From: Pseudeuparius sepicola
Taxonomy: Eukaryota; Arthropoda; Insecta; Coleoptera; Anthribidae
Length of the DNA: 64,000 nt
Assembly (NCBI GenBank): GCA_963920635.1
Contig: OY987305.1
Location: forward strand, 9,463,153 to 9,527,152
Direction of reading: 5' to 3'
The translations under genes and the position numbers were made by a program. Below, one piece after another: positions 58,657 to 64,000 of this stretch. Position 1 is the stretch's first letter. Each line of letters opens with the position of its first letter. The notes beneath the pieces are model-generated. The model was not told the origin of the DNA. It was given only the letters and a program-made list of their open reading frames with translations, and made no database searches.

Positions 58657-59312
58657 CCAAAATAAGGTGATTTAACGCAACTTACCTCTATACTATACAC
58701 CCTTGAGAAGTTATAGGCCTTGAAAGTAGGCTTTGAAATTTCGAAAAAATCAATATCTTAGATATTTTTGAACTTGGAAAAACCAAATTTGGTACACGTT
58801 GTGTGTGTACCAAGGGCATTAATCGACAGAAAACATAGTTCAATTGTACCATTTTAAAGGGTTGATACAGAGTGACGCACCCTAAAAATGTGACAGAACT
58901 TTTTGTCCGTTGGCAGACTTACAAAATTGTTACCTTGTGTTATGAAGAATTTTATTCTAAAACTTTTTTTACTGTTGTTATTTTTCGAAAAACTTTATCG
59001 CTTTCGCCAAAAACGCGAATAACTGAAAACACGTATTGCAGATGTGATATTTAAATTCTTTGAAAATTCAAAAGTTGGCTATGAAATTAAACGTCAAACT
59101 GGACTATCAGGAAAAACATCATTTAATTTTAGTAATTTTCGACGAAGAATAATTTTATATGCCTCAGAGAAAACGGTGATCATTTTCAACAATTTCTATA
59201 ACTCTTCAGTGCAAATTATTGTTATTCATGTTGTTTAGATTGTTTCTCCATTAAATGGTTGTTATTCAAGGAGATAAGTTGCGTTAAATCATCTTATTTT
59301 TGGCTCCCCTGT
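58657..59312. mobile_element. Palindromic element, CAGGGGAGCC ends
   Basis: CAGGGGAGCCCAAAATAAGG and GATTTAACGCAACTTA on the left are mirrored by TAAGTTGCGTTAAATCATC and GGCTCCCCTGTA on the right. It is about 655 bp, with mirrored inner blocks of lower quality. Confidence 0.75.
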
Positions 59313-59354
59313 ATGCTCCTGCTCTGGATCGGTTCTTATGCGGAAGACCCTGTA

Positions 59355-59775
59355 TACAGTGTGTCCACGGATTGAGTTCACATAAGGTGTAAATAACAAC
59401 AAATTTTCGAGTTGAAATTTGAGATTCTGGGGATCAGCCCTGCTTGGTTTGAAACTAATTTGTGACAAAATTTTACTTTCGAAAAATCACGTACGCGTTG
59501 GAAATTATGAAGAAACTAATTTTCCACCTCAGTAAAGTACCTTTTTTGTTTAGAATGAAAAACTGAGTAGGTTTGCGAAATTTCGAAATTTTTTGGCATT
59601 TTTCCCACTTTTTTTAGAAAAGTGCATTTTGTGTAGTTTTCACATAAAAATGTTATTAATAAAACGTGTGAAATGAAAAACTGGATAGGTGTGAAAAATT
59701 TCAAAAGCCTAGGTCGACTTTGATTTTTCTCCTAAAAAATTAAAACGCACAAAAATCAAAGTAGACCTAGGCTGT
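59355..59775. mobile_element. Partial CAGTGTGTCCACGG element
   Basis: It starts TACAGTGTGTCCACGGATTG, the terminus of the 2.6-kb element. At 59707-59772 it contains an inverted pair GCCTAGGTCGACTTTGATTT against AAATCAAAGTAGACCTAGGC. The far end is not recognisable. Confidence 0.45.
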
Positions 59776-60131
59776 TGGAATTTATTTAGGAAACCGACAT
59801 TTGGTACAAAACTGGAAATATGAGATAAAAATGAGTCACTGTCCTCTCATACACAAGCCTGGTATTTTGAATATGGTGAGAACACCATGAGTAAATTGCA
59901 GCCAATCCAAACCGCAAATGAAATAATTCCTTCAAAGAAACTGGTGTTAGCAATAAACATTCATTCCTACTAATTACGTATTCACGTAGTTATTGGTCAC
60001 CTGGTAATCATTATATAGGTATATATTATTAAGAATGGGATAGTTTTTGAAGAATATATTTGCTGAAAGAACCCATGATTTTCATTTATATAATTTGAGT
60101 ATCACAGCAGTGAAATTTTTACCTTATACCA

Positions 60132-60866
60132 TATACAGTGTCACCATTAAAGTCCGCACCATATAGGATTTTTTTTTAAATAGCTTCGGTTAAAATTTGA
60201 TATCGGGAATAGCTTTTGCTTCAAATTAGAGCATAAATGACATTAACAGTTGTGGCCAAGCGATCTTTTTTAGCTGTCAAATTTGACATTTGTTGCAGAA
60301 AGTGTCGGAAAGTGGCATTTCTAAATAGAATTTGAAAAAAAAAATAGATTTGAAAATTTCTACTGCGTTTTTATGTACATGTGCAAACTTGCAATTCATT
60401 TACCATGGCCAACTTACTGTTGCAACAATTTACTTATTACAAGAAATAATGTTTTCGGAAAAGGTGCGAAAAAGATTAAATACTCGTGTCTTTTCAAAAC
60501 AACGATAAAATTATAGGAACTTTAACACAGCTCGTGTCAACATTTTTTATGGTTGAAATTTTAGTTTTTAGAATTTTATGGAAAATAAATAAAATATTTA
60601 TCATGGAACTGACATGTGACCGTAAGTATTACATACATAAATTAATTTTTACCTGTTAAGTAAACTTTTATTTAAAAATGACATTTTCCTCCACTTTATG
60701 CAACAAATGTCAAATTTGATAGCGAAGGAAGATCGCTTGGCCACAACTGTTAATGCCATTTTTGCTCTCATTTGAAGCAAAAACTGTTCCCGACATCAAA
60801 TTTTAACCAAAGCTATTTTTTTAAAAATCCCATATATGGTGCGGATTTTAATGGTGACACTGTATA
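60132..60866. mobile_element. Palindromic MITE, TACAGTGTCACCATTAAA ends
   Basis: TACAGTGTCACCATTAAAGT, GTGGCCAAGCGATC and GTCAAATTTGACATTTGTTG are mirrored up to TTAATGGTGACACTGTA. It is 735 bp, with an AT-rich loop and no frame. Confidence 0.85.
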
Positions 60867-62024
60867 AAGGGGGTTTTCTTGCAATATTTTTACATTACGT
60901 TTGGCTCGTGTCACTTGTTTTTGTATACACGATTTTTCTCTTCCAATGACTCATTACTCATTACTCTGAATTCAATTATTATATGTAAGATTTTATATAT
61001 TTGCAGAATTTATTAGACATAAATATGTGAAACATAGCATGCGCTAGAAAAAAGTTTGAGCCAGTTTTCATTTATTCAGACTCGGTACGTCTAATTATTC
61101 TTATATGCGTTCTGTGTTCCTAATTTAATGTATCCTTAGGGCAATATTCTATTCGTAAAATTATTCTACGTGTAAAAATGAGCCTACATTTTCGTTTTTC
61201 GGCTACTAATAATTGAGGCAAATTTGTTATGGCTGGCCGTAGTCACGTGGCTTTCAATTTCTCTACATAAATGGATTACGAAATTTTCTTATCCATATTT
61301 TATATAAAATAAATTTTAAATAAAAAATAGGTACCTTTTGCCACTATTTTGTATCAGTGGCGGATTAACAGAAAAGCCATATTTTTGTTACGTTAGTGTT
61401 CTTATAAAAAATCATTTGACAAAGAGGAAGGAACTGCTTTTTCATAAGTTTATTACATTGAACAATTACATAGAATGTATCATAATAACATAATTTACGT
61501 TCACTAGTAATTATTACATTTTCTTTGTCCCATAAAAATTCTGCGTCAATGGTTTCCAGTGCAAGTGTGGATTTTTCCTTCGTGTTTGCCCCATGATTCA
61601 CGAATTTTTGAAAATATCTAATTACTTAAACGAATTTAACACAATAAACAAGGAATCGTAGTGTTGTTTTCTGCACGGGGATTTCGTCGTCGGCCTTCAA
61701 ACAAACTTGAACAACATGAGGCAGAGCGGCATTGCCTTGTTTACTGCCAGAGTAGACTACCTAGAATGATCTGGGCTCATGTTCCATGTGTTTCTCTGTT
61801 TGTGTCATTTGTGTGATTGTGCATCCGCTTTTGTTTAGAAATCGAAACACTTGCAACGAATTTAGATAACACACCTTTAAACGATTTAATTGTCATGACA
61901 GCTTTGATTGGTGTGTGTTGTCACTTTGTTACCCATTTTGCAACAAAAATTATGTTGGGAATATTTTTAGATTTGTAAGTTCCATTCTTTCATTATATCT
62001 GAAATTATACAAATTATGTCGAAG
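60867..62024. other. Intergenic DNA
   Basis: CAGTGGCGGATTAACAG near 61356 looks like a transposon end without a partner. No gene is supported. Confidence 0.35.
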
Positions 62025-62287
62025 CAGTGGCGTCGCGTCGGGGGACCAGGGGGGCACTGCCCCCCTTGTAGTGACAGTACAAGTTGTTTTATTTTGTTTT
62101 TGTTTTATATATTAATTGTTTCGTTGGTTTATTAAAAATATGAAAATGAAAGAGTAATACTTTTCTTTTTAACATTTTTGTTTCAGGTAAAATAAAATTG
62201 CGATAAAAAATATTGAAATGCTGTTCGATGTCTTGAGAAAAAAAAATTCAATGTGCGCCCCTGTTTCTGAAGTCACGCGACGCCACT
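62025..62287. mobile_element. Short TIR element, CAGTGGCGTCGCGT ends
   Basis: CAGTGGCGTCGCGT at the left and ACGCGACGCCACTG at the right bracket about 260 bp with a G/C-run near the left end. No target duplication is obvious. Confidence 0.6.
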
Positions 62288-62740
62288 GAAATATGATTTC
62301 AATATTATATCCTACACAAGTGGTGTAAATTCAATACTATTTTTTAAATAGATAACTTAGTAAAATTCATCATTCTCATAGATACTACCTACTTACGCAA
62401 AATATTTTTAAATTAAATATGAAATAGACTAATTTAATTTTTATTTAATACACGATTGAAGTCTTCTTTAGACTATTCAATGACAGTATGCCTATGTTGA
62501 TAAGAATGATTACGCTCCGTAATGATATACCAGAAAACGCTCAATGTGAATGCACAATGTGCAATATTACAAACTATGCGTCACCCAATGACAAACCCGA
62601 CCCACAGGCTTATCTCTAAATCACTTCCCCGAACTCTTCACCCTCGTACCGATAATTTCATCCATCTGTATTTTATCCGTTTTACTTCCCGATGCCCCCT
62701 GACAAGTGGCTATGTTTGGCAGCGTCGCGCCGCATGACGC

Positions 62741-62944
62741 AGGATATAAACATCGCGGAACGGACAGCGGTGAATGATTCACTCCCCCCCACCACCGCAG
62801 TTATATCACAGTGACCGCGTTACTCCGACTCCGGCCCGATCGTAGTTGATGTTTTTAAATAATTTATTCTGTGTTGTGCGGCGGTCGGTAGAGCCGTTGT
62901 GTTCAAGTGTTTTTCGGAGTTCCTCCACGATTCCGCTACAGAAA
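62741..62944 (+). promoter_or_regulatory. TATA promoter and leader of a first exon
   Basis: TATAAA at 62745-62750 lies in a sharply GC-richer block (62500-63000). A leader of roughly 150-170 nt follows, up to the ATG at 62945. Confidence 0.5.
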
Positions 62945-63003
62945 ATGAGGATTAAAAGGCCCAGCTCGTGTCTCGTCCTGCGGTTCGTCCCTATGCAGAA
63001 CCC
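62945..63003 (+). CDS. Candidate first coding exon, phase-1 donor
   Basis: ATG at 62945 opens MRIKRPSSCLVLRFVPMQNP and ends at CCTA|GTAAGT, a consensus donor after the first base of a codon. Position after a TATA promoter and GC-rich leader supports a first exon. The donor phase is the same as that of the last visible phosphatase exon (47184), so it could be an alternative start that skips the rhodanese half. It could equally be an unrelated downstream gene. Too short to identify. Confidence 0.4.
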
Positions 63004-64000
63004 TAGTAAGTTTGAATTCGATCGATTGCGAAGGTGCGCACTTGTTGATTTGTGTAACGTTTTAAAGGGTTATTGATTGATTTTTTAAATGTCTTGCATG
63101 TAGGAACCTTCATGTAAGCATTGCGGGTCAAGCGGTTTAAAGTTACTTTTGTCTTTTGTACGGAAATGCTTATTTTACAACGCGCGGTACACTACGAGGC
63201 CATGCGCGTTTTAATTGATAATTGTTTTATATATACCTATATATTATATAGGCGAGTTTTTAAAGTCATCACAAATATGTGATGGAATCCATCAGAGCAA
63301 TGTGATTGGATCGTTCAAAAATTTCTGCACTTGTGATTGGCTTGATGGATTCCATCACATATTAGTGTTGACTCGCCCATAACCATAACTATGATTATTC
63401 GGTTCATTATTGTCACTGGTTGTAATAGCAATACCTAATTGTGCAAAAAAATCAAAGTTACATTATGAAAATATTTTTCCCTCTATAGGTGTTTTTCGTG
63501 CAAACATTATCAACCTGTATCTTATCTGGCACATTCACATTCTAAAAGTTCCTATGGTGCACCTATAACTTTCCATTGGTTTTGTTTTGTAGTATTCACG
63601 ACTCATGCTTTCACTGGCGTTGAAAACGGGCTGTTTTCCTATAAATCGATTTGAAATTTAGATTTGTCATTTTGAATATAAGACGGGCATTTTCGACGTC
63701 TTCGCCAGTGATTGTATTCATACAATTTTATGAATAAAATATTTATGGAAAGGTAGGGATCATGCGCCGTGTACGTGCTTTTTACGCAATGGTTTTACTG
63801 TGCGGAATTAGTATTTGTCAAATGGAGACTTTTTGCATTGGCAATTTAAATTGTATGTACCTACTTACATGGCATTTTTTCTCTCACTCACAAGAATCCA
63901 GTCGTTTAAAAATTTTCTTAAAAATTACATACTTATTATATTTTTATTATTTATCATTTTTATTTTTGCAAATATTTTATTATTAGCGATTTCTAAAAAT
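63004..64000. other. Intron or intergenic sequence at the window end
   Basis: Apart from the small MITE at 63252-63377 I see no supported feature. An open frame at 63762 begins with a hydrophobic leader-like stretch but then becomes low complexity. Confidence 0.35.
63252..63377. mobile_element. 126-bp MITE, GGCGAGT ends
   Basis: GGCGAGT at the left and ACTCGCC at the right form the outer ends. Inside them ATATGTGATGGAATCCATCA is mirrored by TGATGGATTCCATCACATAT. ATGTGATTGG and TTGTGATTGG are internal direct repeats. Confidence 0.75.

Noticed and set aside
1..64000. Endogenous viral sequence, toxin gene or bacterial transfer
   Set aside because: I looked for polymerase, capsid, integrase and toxin-type motifs among the frames and recognised none.

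Overview
This is nuclear DNA from an AT-rich animal genome. It has spliced genes with GT/AG introns, no rRNA, no functional tRNA and no operons. The DM4/12-family gene, which is an insect family, together with the abundant short inverted-repeat transposons points to an insect, possibly a beetle. The order is my inference. Genes are sparse: I support five, and most of the remaining sequence is intron or intergenic DNA packed with palindromic (foldback/MITE-like) elements.

Layout. 1-12 kb: no gene; two palindromic elements at 2.6-3.4 kb and 5.5-8.1 kb (the second has another inserted in its left arm), a half copy of a foldback element at 3.6 kb, and tiny palindromes at 9.15 and 9.37 kb. 12.2-15.7 kb (+): a four-exon DM4/12-domain secreted protein whose 2.6 kb intron is filled with nested inverted-repeat elements. 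15.8-20.9 kb (-): a five-exon Mab-21-family gene, tail to tail with the previous one (stop codons 182 bp apart), apparently starting with an N-myristoylation motif (MGCSSSK). 21-22.4 kb: repeats. 22.7-24.0 kb (-): a two-exon small secreted protein with a one-codon first exon. 24.8-27.8 kb: repeats and anonymous DNA. 27.86-30.26 kb (-): a complete six-exon GTPBP3 (MnmE-type mitochondrial tRNA-modification GTPase) with a 600 bp palindromic element in intron 3. 30.3-41 kb: intergenic or long 5' intron, with a possible 5' exon at 32.6 kb, a hAT-like miniature element at 34.5 kb, a dispersed repeat at 36 kb and palindromes at 38.0-38.9 and 39.0-40.5 kb. 41.16-47.18 kb (+): the first three coding exons of a DUSP10/MKP5-like MAP-kinase phosphatase (rhodanese/MAPK-binding half); the catalytic exons are not found in the window. 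47-64 kb: anonymous DNA, a complete foldback element (52.7-53.9 kb), a second copy of the 36 kb repeat, a 1.8 kb element bracketed by short inverted repeats, more palindromes, and a promoter plus first exon at 62.7-63.0 kb. The splice phase of that exon would let it act as an alternative start of the phosphatase gene.

The genes do not form a pathway. Their roles are mitochondrial tRNA wobble-uridine modification (GTPBP3), MAPK signalling control (DUSP10-like), a possibly membrane-anchored Mab-21/NTase-fold protein, and two secreted proteins of unknown function.

The most interesting material is mobile. Two unrelated palindromic elements (39.0-40.5 and 44.4-46.2 kb) carry, in the loop between their arms, decayed open reading frames that resemble the same insect HTH domain (DUF4817). 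Separately, four 25-116 bp palindromes are each flanked by 7-10 bp direct repeats, as expected of extremely small hAT-type insertions.
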